From Sinomonas sp. R1AF57 (GTDB taxonomy: Bacteria; Actinomycetota; Actinomycetes; Actinomycetales; Micrococcaceae): a DNA stretch of 64,000 nt. Position 1 is the stretch's first letter, and each line of letters begins with the position of its first letter. Below, one piece after another: positions 1 to 8,402 of the stretch. The notes below the pieces were generated by a model. It searched no databases and was not told where the DNA came from. It worked only from the letters and a program-made list of their open reading frames with translations. Made by a program: the position numbers and the translations under genes. The stretch spans positions 2,714,062-2,778,061 of the forward strand of contig NZ_CP022463.1 in assembly GCF_002224485.1 (NCBI RefSeq), given 5' to 3'.

Positions 1-94
1 GAGGACGCTCTCGGAGAAGGTGCGGCCGCGGCGCCGTACTGTGCACCTCTGACGCTAGCAGTGAGGGGCGCACGTCGTCTTGTTAGGTGTCCAT

Positions 95-1027
95 TCATTG
101 GACGGCCCGGGCGAGCGCCGCGATGTCCGCCGGTGTCGTGCGGCAGCACCCTCCCACGAGACGCGCACCGAGGCCGAGCCACTCCCCGGCGCACGAGGCG
201 AGCGTGGCGGCGTCGTGCTGAGCGCCCCAGGCCTTGGTGTCCGGGTCATAGGGCTCCCCGGCGTTCGGGTACACCGCCAAGGGGAGGTCCGTGGACCGGG
301 CCAAGTGCGCGAGCCCGCGGCTCGCCAGGGTGGGCGGGACGCAGTTGATGCCGACGGCGGCCAGCCCGGGTCGGCCGGTCAGCTCGCCGGCGAGCCTGCT
401 CACTGGCGTGCCGTCGCTGAGGTGCTCGGCGTCGCGGAGGGTCACGCTGAGCCACGCCGTGGCGCCGAGGTCCCCGACGAGGTCCGCGAGCGCGAGGGCC
501 TCCTCACCGGAGGGGATCGTCTCGCACGCGAGGACGTCTGCGCCGGCCTCGAGCAGCGCCTCCGCCCGCGGGCGGTGGAAGGCGAGGAACTGCCCACGCG
601 TGAGCCGGTAGTCGCCGCGGTACTCGGAGCCGTCGGCGAGGTACGCGCCGTAGGGGCCCACCGACCCGGCGATGAAGAGCTCCGGCGAGCCAAGCCGCTC
701 GGCGAGGCGCCGCCGTCGTGCGCTGTCGGCGAGGCGGACGCTCAGGCGCACGACGTCGAGGGCCTCCTGGCCGCTGAGCCCTCGCCTCCTGAGGCCGGCC
801 GGCGCGGCCTGGTAGCTCGCGGTGGTCGCGACGCGGGCGCCGGCGCGGAAGTAGTCGAGGTGGACGGCCTCGATGGTCTCGGGCGCCTCGAGGAGGACCT
901 TCGCGGACCACAGCGGGTCCGCGAGGTCGAAGCCGCGGGTCTCGAGCTCGGTCGCGAGCCCGCCGTCGAGCACGAGGGTCTCCCCCGCGGCGAGCGCGGC
1001 GGCGACTGGGTTCGGCGTGGCCTCCAT
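95..1027 (-). CDS. mmuM: homocysteine S-methyltransferase
   Basis: Transfers a methyl group from S-methylmethionine (or S-adenosylmethionine) to homocysteine, giving methionine in the cytoplasm. The 310-aa product has the usual length for the single-domain family and spans the whole barrel. Visible signatures are the N-terminal GGLATELE segment (about 22-29), GINC with the first zinc ligand C229, and the C-terminal GGCCRTTP with C294 and C295. These three cysteines form the zinc site that activates the homocysteine thiol. It reads away from the window edge, about 20 bases after the DUF4097 gene in the same direction, with no sign of a shared pathway. The ATG at 1027 gives an N-terminus of family length. 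The gene carries one exact copy of the recurrent 12-mer at 712-723. Confidence 0.93.
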   Translation of the reverse strand: MEATPNPVAAALAAGETLVLDGGLATELETRGFDLADPLWSAKVLLEAPETIEAVHLDYFRAGARVATTASYQAAPAGLRRRGLSGQEALDVVRLSVRLADSARRRRLAERLGSPELFIAGSVGPYGAYLADGSEYRGDYRLTRGQFLAFHRPRAEALLEAGADVLACETIPSGEEALALADLVGDLGATAWLSVTLRDAEHLSDGTPVSRLAGELTGRPGLAAVGINCVPPTLASRGLAHLARSTDLPLAVYPNAGEPYDPDTKAWGAQHDAATLASCAGEWLGLGARLVGGCCRTTPADIAALARAVQ

Positions 1028-1047
1028 GGAACGAGGCTAGTGCGCGG

Positions 1048-1851
1048 TCAGCGGTAGTGGACGCTGACGCTCCCCGAGCCGGTCTTGGCCTGGATGCGGT
1101 TGGGCGCCTTCGGGTCGGAGGTCACGTTGACCTGACGGCTGCCCGAGCCGGTGTCCACGTCCACCGCGTAGGAGCCCTGCGGGACGCGGAGCGTGATGCT
1201 GCCGGACCCGGTCTCGGCGGCGAGGGAGCTCGCGGCACGGGCGAGGTCGAGGGTGATGCTGCCGCTTCCGGTGTGCGCGGTGACCTGGGAGGACTGGAGG
1301 TCCGAGGCGGTGATGCTGCCGGACCCCGTCTCGAGGCGCAGGGAGTCCGCGATCCCGCGGGCCGTGACGGTGCCGGAACCGGTCTTGGCGTCCGTGCCCC
1401 CGAGCCGTCCGGTTAGCGTGACCGAGCCCGAGCCCTGGTCGATCGAGACCGCGGTCCCGTCTGGCACGGAGAGGATGTAGTCGATCGAGCACCAGGACAG
1501 GAAGCCGGAGCAGCCCGCGGCGAGCCGCAGTGTCTGTGCGTCGACCGATTCCTCGGGCGCGGGCTGGGCGTTGAAGGGGCCCCAGTGGGCCTCGCGGGTC
1601 ACCTCGATCCGGCCGGGCGTGCCGCCGGCGCGGATGTCGATGGTCCCGGAGCCGCCGCGGACTTCGACCCTCGAGATCTGCTCGGTGAAGGTCCGGTTCG
1701 TCGTGGCCGACTGCCCGAAGACGCCTCCGCCGGAGCTCAGGGCGAGGAAGCCCGCGGCGCCGGCAAGGATCAGGGTTGCGCCGAGGCCGAGGGCAAGCCA
1801 GGGCCACCACGGCCGGGGCCGCGGGGGCGCGGGCTGAGGCGCTGTGCTCAT
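1048..1851 (-). CDS. DUF4097-type membrane-anchored beta-repeat protein
   Basis: Function unknown. The protein has a proline-rich cytoplasmic start, one hydrophobic segment at about residues 16-39, then an extracytoplasmic domain in which TGSGSI/TGSGSV-like strands recur every 15-25 residues. This is the pattern of DUF4097, a beta-helix-like fold often found next to envelope-stress or PspC genes, neither of which is seen here. I chose the ATG at 1851 (MSTAPQP) over an upstream in-frame ATG at 1896, which would add 15 unlikely residues. The glycine/serine repeats are encoded by similar but not identical codons. Confidence 0.8.
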   Translation of the reverse strand: MSTAPQPAPPRPRPWWPWLALGLGATLILAGAAGFLALSSGGGVFGQSATTNRTFTEQISRVEVRGGSGTIDIRAGGTPGRIEVTREAHWGPFNAQPAPEESVDAQTLRLAAGCSGFLSWCSIDYILSVPDGTAVSIDQGSGSVTLTGRLGGTDAKTGSGTVTARGIADSLRLETGSGSITASDLQSSQVTAHTGSGSITLDLARAASSLAAETGSGSITLRVPQGSYAVDVDTGSGSRQVNVTSDPKAPNRIQAKTGSGSVSVHYR

Positions 1852-1992
1852 GCTCCGACGGTAGGTGCCGCCGGCGTCGCGGCACCACGGCCGCAAGTCC
1901 CGTTTCGCCCATGCAGACGGCGCCCCTCACCTCAGCATCCAGCGATAGCTACAAATCCCTGGGTTCCGTCTGGGCCGCCGCTCGCCCCTCGC

Positions 1993-2658
1993 CTAGTCTG
2001 CCGTCGCGTTGCAGGAAGCTGACGCGCTAGCACCGCTACCGGTGTTCTTGGCAACGCTCTTCCCATCGATGATGATCTCGCAAGAGACCGCGGCAGCCGT
2101 GTTCTTATAGTCAGAGGAATTCACGGACACTAGCGCGGACGTGAACCCGGTAGAAGAAATATCCTTCGTCCAGTCGGCCGAAACATCTGTCTGGCCCGTT
2201 CCGTCCGGCGCCCAATAGTGAACCGTCGCGGGAGCATTCGTAGTGACCTTGTACTCAATGGTGTGCTTCGCACTGGCCTGAGCCGAATACGTCTCAAGGC
2301 CTTTCGAGATGGCCTGCGACGCCGAAGAAATGGCAGTAGCCACCACGATGTTGACAACGATTGCGGAGATGAAGGCAACTACCGAAAGCGCCAGCCCGAT
2401 GATCGCCATTGACTTACCGCCGCTGCGGCGGATAAGGGACACGACCGCGCAGACAATGCTGGCGATGGCCAAGGCAAACGCCACGAAATTCACCAGCGGA
2501 ATGAAGCTGAAGATCAGAGCGAGCGCGCCGAGGACCAAAGCGATGATTGCGAGCGTCGAGGTGGGGCGGGACACTGGCGGCCCGTATGAGGGTCCAGGAC
2601 CGGCGGGCATTCCGTAGTTACCGGGTCCGCTGACTGGAGGCGTCGGAGTCGTGGACAT
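1993..2658 (-). CDS. membrane protein with DUF4190-like segment and MmpS-like C-terminus
   Basis: A 221-aa protein. A proline/glycine-rich N-terminus (1-32) is followed by two or three hydrophobic helices (about 34-60, 60-76 and 83-110), as in DUF4190 proteins. The C-terminal 110 residues are extracytoplasmic, rich in Ser, Thr, Asn and Ala, and contain a VHYWAPDG segment; this part resembles small secreted beta-sandwich domains of the MmpS type. Function is not known. Start ATG at 2658. The coding sequence is visibly poorer in GC and uses more A/T-ending codons than its neighbours, and it is followed upstream by a repeat-rich gap, so recent acquisition is plausible. Confidence 0.7.
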   Translation of the reverse strand: MSTTPTPPVSGPGNYGMPAGPGPSYGPPVSRPTSTLAIIALVLGALALIFSFIPLVNFVAFALAIASIVCAVVSLIRRSGGKSMAIIGLALSVVAFISAIVVNIVVATAISSASQAISKGLETYSAQASAKHTIEYKVTTNAPATVHYWAPDGTGQTDVSADWTKDISSTGFTSALVSVNSSDYKNTAAAVSCEIIIDGKSVAKNTGSGASASASCNATAD

Positions 2659-2926
2659 GTCTTCCCCCTAGGAACCTTATGGATACGCCGCCGACGGCCC
2701 CACGCCGGCGGTCGGCTGTATCACAACTATGGTGCTCCGGCGTCTGGGACGACACAACAACTTTTCAACATGGCCGCTGTTATCAACGACTGAAGTGGAC
2801 TAGTCGGGATGCCCTAGGCCAGCGTTACAGAGATGGTTATGGGGTCCCGTCCGGAGATCCGCCCGGGTCGTACCAACTCGCAGATGCAGACGCCGCCGCC
2901 ACCGGCGAAGGTGGGCGGGCGCCGTC
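2659..2926. other. gene-free stretch before the tandem array
   Basis: No convincing gene, tRNA or terminator was seen. It presumably holds the promoter of the minus-strand gene starting at 2658. Composition is less GC-rich at the left end and becomes GC-rich towards the array. Confidence 0.5.
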
Positions 2927-3345
2927 GTGGTGTGGTTTCGACTCCGCTTCGCTGCGCTCAACCAGCGGCGGTTGAGCCGTGGTGTGGTTTCGACTCCGCT
3001 TCGCTCCGCTCAACCAGCGGCGGTTGAGCCGTGGTGTGGTTTCGACTCCGCTTCGCTCCGCTCAACCAGCGGCGCGGTTGAGTCGTGGTGTGGTTTCGAC
3101 TCCGCTTCGCTCCGCTCAACCAGCGGCGCGGTTGAGTCGTGGTGTGGTTTCGACTCCGCTCCGCTCCGCTCAACCAGCGGCGCGGTTGAGTCGTGGTGTG
3201 GTTTCGACTCCGCTTCGCTCCGCTCAACCAGCGGCGCGGTTGAGTCGTGGTGTGGTTTCGACTCCGCTTCGCTCAACCAGCGGCGGTTGAGCCGTGGTGT
3301 GGTTCCCACTCCGCTTCGCTCCGCTCAACCAGCGGCGGTTGAGCG
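2927..3345. repeat. eight-copy tandem palindromic repeat array
   Basis: Eight head-to-tail copies start at 2927, 2979, 3031, 3085, 3139, 3193, 3247 and 3294. Units are 52 bp (1, 2, 8), 54 bp (3-6, with an extra GC before the GGTTGAG arm) or 47 bp (7, lacking five bases). Each reads GTGGTGTGGTTTCGACTCCG, then CTTCGCTCCGCTCAACC, AGCGG, and a CGGTTGAG arm, so each unit can fold through CTCAACC/GGTTGAG. The last copy runs into GGAGCCGAAACCC, which completes a longer palindrome with GGTTTCG. The array ends 11 bp before the cysN stop codon (3357). Related sequence is at 5659-5680, 6422-6512 and 36755-36777. Confidence 0.95.
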
Positions 3346-3356
3346 GAGCCGAAACC

Positions 3357-4763
3357 CTAGATCCAGTACCGCTCGTCCTCGGTGTCCCCGGGGTGCTGCC
3401 GGACCATGCCGGCGGCAAGGGTGTTGCCGTCCTGCGGGTCGACCACGAGGAACGCCCCGGTGCGGCGATGGGTCGCGTACGGCTCGAGCGGCAGCGGGGC
3501 GGCCAGACGGATCTGGACCTCGCCGATGTCGTTGAGCGCGAGCTCGGAGGCTGGCGCGACCGCGAACGTGTCGAGGTCCAGCTTGCCGCTGACGGCCCGC
3601 ACGAGCCCGCGGACGGTCGAGGTCCCGTGCTTCACGAGCACCTTCGCGCCCTCGCGCAGCGGCTTCGAGGACAGCCACGCGAGCGACCCGTACAGGTCCG
3701 CCGTGCTCTCGGGGAGCGTCCCGGCGGCGGCGATCGTGTCGCCGCGGGAGACGTCGAACTCGTCGGCGAGGCGCAGCGCGACGGACTGCGGCGCGGCGGC
3801 CTCAGTCAGCGTCTGACCGGCGACGTCGATCCCCACCACCGTGGTCTCGCGGGCGGCCTGGCCCGGGGTCACCACGGCGACGCGGTCGCCCACGCGCACG
3901 ACGCCCTCGGTCACCTGGCCTGCGTACGCGCGGTAGTCGCGGAACGCCTCCTCGTCCAGGCCCGGCGCGAGCGCGCCCTGCGGCCGGATCACCGTCTGGA
4001 CGGGGAAGCGGAACGCCTCATGCTCGTCGTCGAGCTCGTCCGTGCTCGGCAGCGACTCGAGCAGCTCGATGAGCGTCGGCCCCGAGTACCACGGGGTGCG
4101 GTCGGAGCGGTCCACGACGTTGTCGCCGTCGAGCGCGGACACCGGCACCGCCACGGCCTCGCGGAGGCCGAGCTCGGAAGCCAGCCGCGCGACGTCGGCC
4201 GCGATCTCGGTGTAGACGGACTCGGAGAAGTCGACGAGGTCGATCTTGTTCACCGCGACCACGACGTGCGGCACCCGCAGGAGCGCCGCGACGGAGAGGT
4301 GCCGCCGGGTCTGCTCGAGGACGCCCTTGCGCGCGTCGATGAGCAGCACGACGGCGTCGGCGGTGGAAGCGCCGGTGACCGTGTTCTTCGTGTACTGCAC
4401 GTGGCCGGGGCAGTCCGCGAGGATGAAGGTGCGGCGGTCGGTCGCGAAGTAGCGGTAGGCGACGTCGATCGTGATGCCCTGCTCGCGCTCGGCGCGCAGG
4501 CCGTCAGTCAGCAGCGCGAGGTCCAGACGGCGAGTTCCTTCGGCCTTCTCCCCGCCGAAGCCGCGCGCCTCGGAAGTCCGCGCGACGGCGTCGAGCTGGT
4601 CGGCGAGGATCGCCTTGGAGTCGTGCAGGAGCCTTCCGACCAGAGTGGACTTGCCGTCGTCGACGCTCCCGGCGGTCGCGAAGCGGAAGAGGGTGCCCTC
4701 GGTCAGGGTGGTCTCGGCAGCCTTGGTTTCGGCGAGCTCAGCCGGCGGAATCGGCGTGTTCAT
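3357..4763 (-). CDS. cysN: sulfate adenylyltransferase subunit 1 (GTPase)
   Basis: The GTPase subunit of ATP sulfurylase. GTP hydrolysis by CysN drives adenylation of sulfate by CysD to form adenosine 5'-phosphosulfate. The 468-aa product carries an EF-Tu-like GTPase domain with P-loop GSVDDGKST (residues 32-40), the DCPGH switch, and the NKID guanine-specificity motif, followed by two beta-barrel domains. No APS kinase (CysC) domain is fused, as expected for organisms that reduce APS directly. The ATG at 4763 overlaps the cysD stop as TGATG, which indicates translational coupling. It is the last gene of the operon, and the palindromic array begins just past its stop. Confidence 0.97.
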   Translation of the reverse strand: MNTPIPPAELAETKAAETTLTEGTLFRFATAGSVDDGKSTLVGRLLHDSKAILADQLDAVARTSEARGFGGEKAEGTRRLDLALLTDGLRAEREQGITIDVAYRYFATDRRTFILADCPGHVQYTKNTVTGASTADAVVLLIDARKGVLEQTRRHLSVAALLRVPHVVVAVNKIDLVDFSESVYTEIAADVARLASELGLREAVAVPVSALDGDNVVDRSDRTPWYSGPTLIELLESLPSTDELDDEHEAFRFPVQTVIRPQGALAPGLDEEAFRDYRAYAGQVTEGVVRVGDRVAVVTPGQAARETTVVGIDVAGQTLTEAAAPQSVALRLADEFDVSRGDTIAAAGTLPESTADLYGSLAWLSSKPLREGAKVLVKHGTSTVRGLVRAVSGKLDLDTFAVAPASELALNDIGEVQIRLAAPLPLEPYATHRRTGAFLVVDPQDGNTLAAGMVRQHPGDTEDERYWI

Positions 4764-5728
4764 CAGAAGTACCCGTCCTTCTTGCGGTCTTCCATCGCCG
4801 CCTCGGAGATGCGGTCGTCCGCGCGGGTGGCCCCGCGCTCGGTGAGGGTCGACGCGGCGACCTCGCGCACGACGTCGGCCACGGTGTAGGCGTCCGAGAG
4901 CACGGCGCCGGTGCAGGACATGTCGCCCACCGTGCGGTACCGCACGGTGCGCACGACGACGTCCTCCCCCTCGCGCGGCTGGCTCACCTCGCCGACGGCG
5001 CGCCACATCCCGTCCCGGACGAAGACGTCCCGGTCGTGGGCGTAGTAGATCGAGGGCAGCTCGATGTTCTCGCGCTCGATGTAGCGCCAGATGTCCAGCT
5101 CGGTCCAGTTGCTGATGGGGAACGCACGCACGTGCTGGCCCACGGTGTGGCGGCCGTTGTACAGGTTCCACAGCTCGGGGCGCTGGTTGCGCGGGTCCCA
5201 CTGGCCGAACTCGTCGCGTAGGGACAGGATGCGCTCCTTGGCGCGGGCCTTGTCCTCGTCGCGGCGGCCGCCTCCGAACACGGCGTCGAACCGGTTGCGC
5301 TCAATGGCGTCCAGGAGCGGGACGGTCTGGAGCGGGTTGCGCGTGCCGTCGGCGCGCTCGGCGAGCTCGCCGCGGTCGATGAACTCCTGCACGGAGCCGA
5401 CCACGAGCTTGAGCCCGAGCCGGGCCACGGTGCGGTCGCGGAAGTCCAGGACCTCGGGGAAGTTGTGGCCCGTGTCCACGTGCAGGACAGGGAACGGGAT
5501 CTTCCCTGGCCAGAACGCCTTCGCCGCGAGGTGCAGCATCACGACGGAGTCCTTGCCGCCGGAGAACAGCATCGCGGGGCGCTCGAACTCGGCGACGACC
5601 TCGCGGATGATGTGGATCGACTCGGCCTCGAGGGCGTCGAGGAGGGGCAGCGCCCGGGGGTTGAGCGGGGCCGAAACCCCATTCTGGCTTCGGGCCGGCT
5701 CGACCAGCGTTTCTGTCGTGATGCTCAT
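4763..5728 (-). CDS. cysD: sulfate adenylyltransferase subunit 2
   Basis: The catalytic subunit of ATP sulfurylase, pairing with CysN. The 321-aa product has the PP-loop SGGKDS at residues 56-61 and the LHVDTGHNFPE segment. The ATG at 5728 overlaps the cysH stop as ATGA. Oddity: residues 17-24 (GVSAPLNP region) are encoded by a fragment of the palindromic repeat family (5659-5680), lying in frame just before the conserved LDALEAESIHI start of the family. The fragment therefore lengthens a non-conserved N-terminal extension without disrupting the domain. Confidence 0.97.
   Translation of the reverse strand: MSITTETLVEPARSQNGVSAPLNPRALPLLDALEAESIHIIREVVAEFERPAMLFSGGKDSVVMLHLAAKAFWPGKIPFPVLHVDTGHNFPEVLDFRDRTVARLGLKLVVGSVQEFIDRGELAERADGTRNPLQTVPLLDAIERNRFDAVFGGGRRDEDKARAKERILSLRDEFGQWDPRNQRPELWNLYNGRHTVGQHVRAFPISNWTELDIWRYIERENIELPSIYYAHDRDVFVRDGMWRAVGEVSQPREGEDVVVRTVRYRTVGDMSCTGAVLSDAYTVADVVREVAASTLTERGATRADDRISEAAMEDRKKDGYF
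5659..5680. repeat. palindromic repeat fragment inside cysD
   Basis: GGTTGAGCGGGGCCGAAACC-type sequence matches one arm of the palindromic family of the 2927-3345 array. It lies in frame in the 5' part of cysD and encodes residues 17-24. Confidence 0.85.
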
Positions 5729-6537
5729 ACGTGGAGTCCGCATTCTGTCTTGTCGGAGCCGGACCAGCGGCCGGCTCGGGGGTCTTCTCCGGGGGCGACG
5801 GCGCGGGTACAGGGCGCGCAGCCGATGGAGGGGTAGCCCTGGGCAAGGAGGGGATTGACGGGCAGGAGGTTGTCCTCGGAGTACTGCACGAGCGCTTCGA
5901 AGGACCACGGGGCGACGGGGTTGACCTTGACGAGGCCGTTCTTCTCGTCCCACGTCACGAGCGACGTGTTCGTGCGCGTGGGGGCCTCGTCGCGGCGCAC
6001 GCCCGTGAACCACAGCTCGTAGCCTGCGAGCGAGCGGTGCAGCGGCTCGACCTTGCGCAGGGCGCAGCAGCGGCCGGGGTCGCGGGCGAAGAGGTTTTTG
6101 CCCTCAGCGGCGTCCTGTTCGGCGACGGTCTGCTTCGGCGTCACGTCGACGATGGTGACGCGCAGGTTCTCGGCCACCTCGTTGCGGGTCTGGTACGTCT
6201 CCGGGAAGTGGTAGCCGGTGTCGAGGAAGAGGACGTCGACGCCCGGGAGCTGGTCCGCGACGAGGGCGGGCAGCACGGCGTCGGCCATCGAACAGGCGAC
6301 GGCGGTCGCCTCCACCGCGAAGTTCCTCGCCACCCAGCCGATCACCTCCTCGGCGGACGCGTCCCAGCCGAGCGCGGCGGCGCCGGCCTCGGCCAGGGCC
6401 TTGAGCTCCTCGGCCGAGCGGCGGTTGAGCGCAGCCGAAACCCGGGGTTTCGGCTCCGCTTCTGCGTCTCGACTTCGCTTCGCTTCGCTCGACGAACGCC
6501 GCTCAACCACCGGAGTCGGAACCTGCTCGGTGCTCAC
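5725..6537 (-). CDS. cysH: phosphoadenylyl/adenylyl-sulfate reductase
   Basis: Reduces adenylyl sulfate to sulfite with thiol donors. The 270-aa protein has the C-terminal KTECGLH active site (C266) and the cysteine pairs CC (157-158) and CxxC (240, 243). These four cysteines ligate a [4Fe-4S] cluster and mark it as an APS-type rather than PAPS-type reductase, consistent with the absence of an APS kinase. The start is GTG at 6537, overlapping the sulfite reductase stop (GTGA). Residues about 9-39 are charged and low-complexity, and are encoded by a palindromic repeat element (6422-6512). The conserved domain begins around residue 41 (SAEELKALAE). Confidence 0.95.
   Translation of the reverse strand: MSTEQVPTPVVERRSSSEAKRSRDAEAEPKPRVSAALNRRSAEELKALAEAGAAALGWDASAEEVIGWVARNFAVEATAVACSMADAVLPALVADQLPGVDVLFLDTGYHFPETYQTRNEVAENLRVTIVDVTPKQTVAEQDAAEGKNLFARDPGRCCALRKVEPLHRSLAGYELWFTGVRRDEAPTRTNTSLVTWDEKNGLVKVNPVAPWSFEALVQYSEDNLLPVNPLLAQGYPSIGCAPCTRAVAPGEDPRAGRWSGSDKTECGLHV
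6422..6512. repeat. palindromic repeat element inside cysH
   Basis: About 91 bp: CGGTTGAGCGCAGCCGAAAC, then GGGTTTCGGCTCCGCTTC, a run of CTTCGCTTCG, and a closing CGCTCAACCACCGG. Arms CAGCCGAAACCC and GGGTTTCGGCTC are complementary, and the outer CGGTTGAGC pairs with GCTCAACC. This is the same family as the 2927-3345 array. It is read in frame as residues 9-39 of CysH. Confidence 0.85.
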
Positions 6538-8291
6538 TGGAGTGCCTCTTCCTCGGCCGCGAGGGCCCACTCGGCGAACGTCTGGTTCTCGTCGGCGCGG
6601 TCCGCAAGGAACCGGCGGGTGACGCGCTCGACGTAGTCCGGCAGGTCCTCGGCCGTGACCTTGAGGCCTCGCACGGTGCGGCCGGTACCGGCCTCCTCGC
6701 GGGTGTCGGAGGCGAGGCCGCCGCCGAGGTGGACCTGGAAGCCCGGGGTCTGCCCGCCGTTGCCGTCGGGGAGGAGCTGGCCCTTGAGGCCGATGTCCGC
6801 CGTCTGGATGCGGGCGCAGGAGTTCGGGCAGCCGTTGACGTGCAGTGTCAGGGGCCGCAGGAGCTGGTTCGCACCGGCGTCGCCGGCGAAGCGCTTCTCG
6901 AGCTCGGCGATCGCCTCGGTCGCGGTGTCCTTCGTGTCCACGATCGCGAGCTTGCAGAACTCGATGCCGGTGCACGCGATGGTCGAGCGGCGCCACGGGC
7001 TCGGGTTCGCATACAGCCCGAGCTCCTCGAGGCCGGCGACGAGCGAGTCCACGCGGTCCTGATCGACGTCGAGCACCACGATCTTCTGGTGGGGAGTGGT
7101 GCGCAGCCGGGCGGAGCCGTGGGCCTCGATGAGGTCGGCGAGCTTGACGAGCACATCGCCGGAGACACGACCCACGGTCGGCGTCGCGCCGATGTAGAAG
7201 CGCCCGTCCTTCTGGCGGTGCACGCCCACGTGGTCCCCCGGCGTCGTGGGCGTCTCGGCGGCGGGGCCGTCCGGAAGCGGCGCGGAGAGGTACTCGGTCT
7301 CGAGGACCTCGCGGAACTTCTCGGCGCCCCAGTCCGCCACGAGGTACTTGAGGCGGGCGCGGTTGCGCAGGCGCCGGTAGCCGTAGTCGCGGAAGATGCT
7401 CGTCACGCCGACCCACACCTCGGCAGCCCGCGAAGGCTCGACGAACGCGCCGAGGCGGACGGCGAGGTGCGCCGACGTCGAGAGCCCGCCGCCGACCCAC
7501 AGGTCGTAGCCGGGGCCGAGCTCCGGGTGCACGACGCCGATGAGGGCGAAGTCGTTGATCTCGTGGACCACGTCCTGGGACGGGTGGCCGGTGATGGCGG
7601 TCTTGTACTTGCGCGGGAGGTTCGCGAAGGAGTCGTCGCCGATGTAGCGGTCCGCGATCTCGCGGATCTGCGGGGTCGGGTCGAGGATCTCGTCGGCGGC
7701 GATCCCCGCGACCGGGGAGCCCAGGATGACGCGGGGGACGTCGCCGCACGCCTCGGTGGTGCGCAGGCCCACCGACTCGAGGCGGCGCCAGATCTCCGGG
7801 ACGTTCTCGATCTCGACCCAGTGCAGCTGGATGTTCTGCCGGTCGGTGATGTCCGCGGTGCCGCGGGCGAAGTCGCGGGAGATCCCGCCGATGACGCGCA
7901 GCTGCTCGGTGGTGAGCGCGCCGCCGTCGATCCGGACGCGCATCATGAAGTAGCGGTCCTCGAGCTCGTGCGGCTCGAGCGTGGCGGTCTTCCCGCCGTC
8001 GATCCCGGGCTTGCGCTGGGTGTAGAGGCCCCACCAGCGGAAGCGGCCGTGGAGGTCCGTCGGGTCGATCGAGTCGAACCCGCCCGCTGCGTAGGTCGAC
8101 TCGATCCGCTCGCGGACGCTGAGGCCGCCGTCCTCCTGCTTCCACACCTCGTTGGAGTTCAGCGGAGCGGTGCCGTCCACCTTCCACTGCCCGTTCGGCT
8201 TGGCGGCGCGGGGACGCGCAGGCCGTGCCGTCTCGGCGCGAGCGGGGCGCTCGGTGCCGGCGGTGCGTGCGGGTGCAGCAGTCTCAGTCAT
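6534..8291 (-). CDS. sir: assimilatory nitrite/sulfite reductase (siroheme)
   Basis: Ferredoxin-dependent six-electron reduction of sulfite to sulfide. The 585-aa product contains the duplicated ferredoxin-like and heme-binding halves of the family. The siroheme-[4Fe-4S] ligands are C440 (CTGIEFC), C446, C488 and C492 (CPNSC). The TDRQNIQLHW segment is the usual siroheme-side motif. Being in an operon with cysH, cysD and cysN favours sulfite over nitrite as substrate. An Ala/Arg/Pro-rich N-terminal tail (1-35) precedes the domain. Start ATG at 8291; about 110 bases separate it from the MFS stop, so an internal promoter is possible. Confidence 0.95.
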   Translation of the reverse strand: MTETAAPARTAGTERPARAETARPARPRAAKPNGQWKVDGTAPLNSNEVWKQEDGGLSVRERIESTYAAGGFDSIDPTDLHGRFRWWGLYTQRKPGIDGGKTATLEPHELEDRYFMMRVRIDGGALTTEQLRVIGGISRDFARGTADITDRQNIQLHWVEIENVPEIWRRLESVGLRTTEACGDVPRVILGSPVAGIAADEILDPTPQIREIADRYIGDDSFANLPRKYKTAITGHPSQDVVHEINDFALIGVVHPELGPGYDLWVGGGLSTSAHLAVRLGAFVEPSRAAEVWVGVTSIFRDYGYRRLRNRARLKYLVADWGAEKFREVLETEYLSAPLPDGPAAETPTTPGDHVGVHRQKDGRFYIGATPTVGRVSGDVLVKLADLIEAHGSARLRTTPHQKIVVLDVDQDRVDSLVAGLEELGLYANPSPWRRSTIACTGIEFCKLAIVDTKDTATEAIAELEKRFAGDAGANQLLRPLTLHVNGCPNSCARIQTADIGLKGQLLPDGNGGQTPGFQVHLGGGLASDTREEAGTGRTVRGLKVTAEDLPDYVERVTRRFLADRADENQTFAEWALAAEEEALQ

Positions 8292-8402
8292 GCCTTCGAG
8301 GGTACGGAGCCTCCTCGGCGCGTCCCTAGGCCACTGCAACGCGCGGTCACGAGAGGACACATTTCGTCGCACTCGCGCGCAACATCGCGGGAAAGGCTTG
8401 AC

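Noticed and set aside
2927..3345. CRISPR array
   Set aside because: Units are contiguous with no unique spacers, and no cas genes are present.
2927..3535. 202-codon frame with repeated RGVVSTPLRSAQPAA-type peptide
   Set aside because: Created by the tandem DNA array; frames are open on both strands equally and there is no start context.
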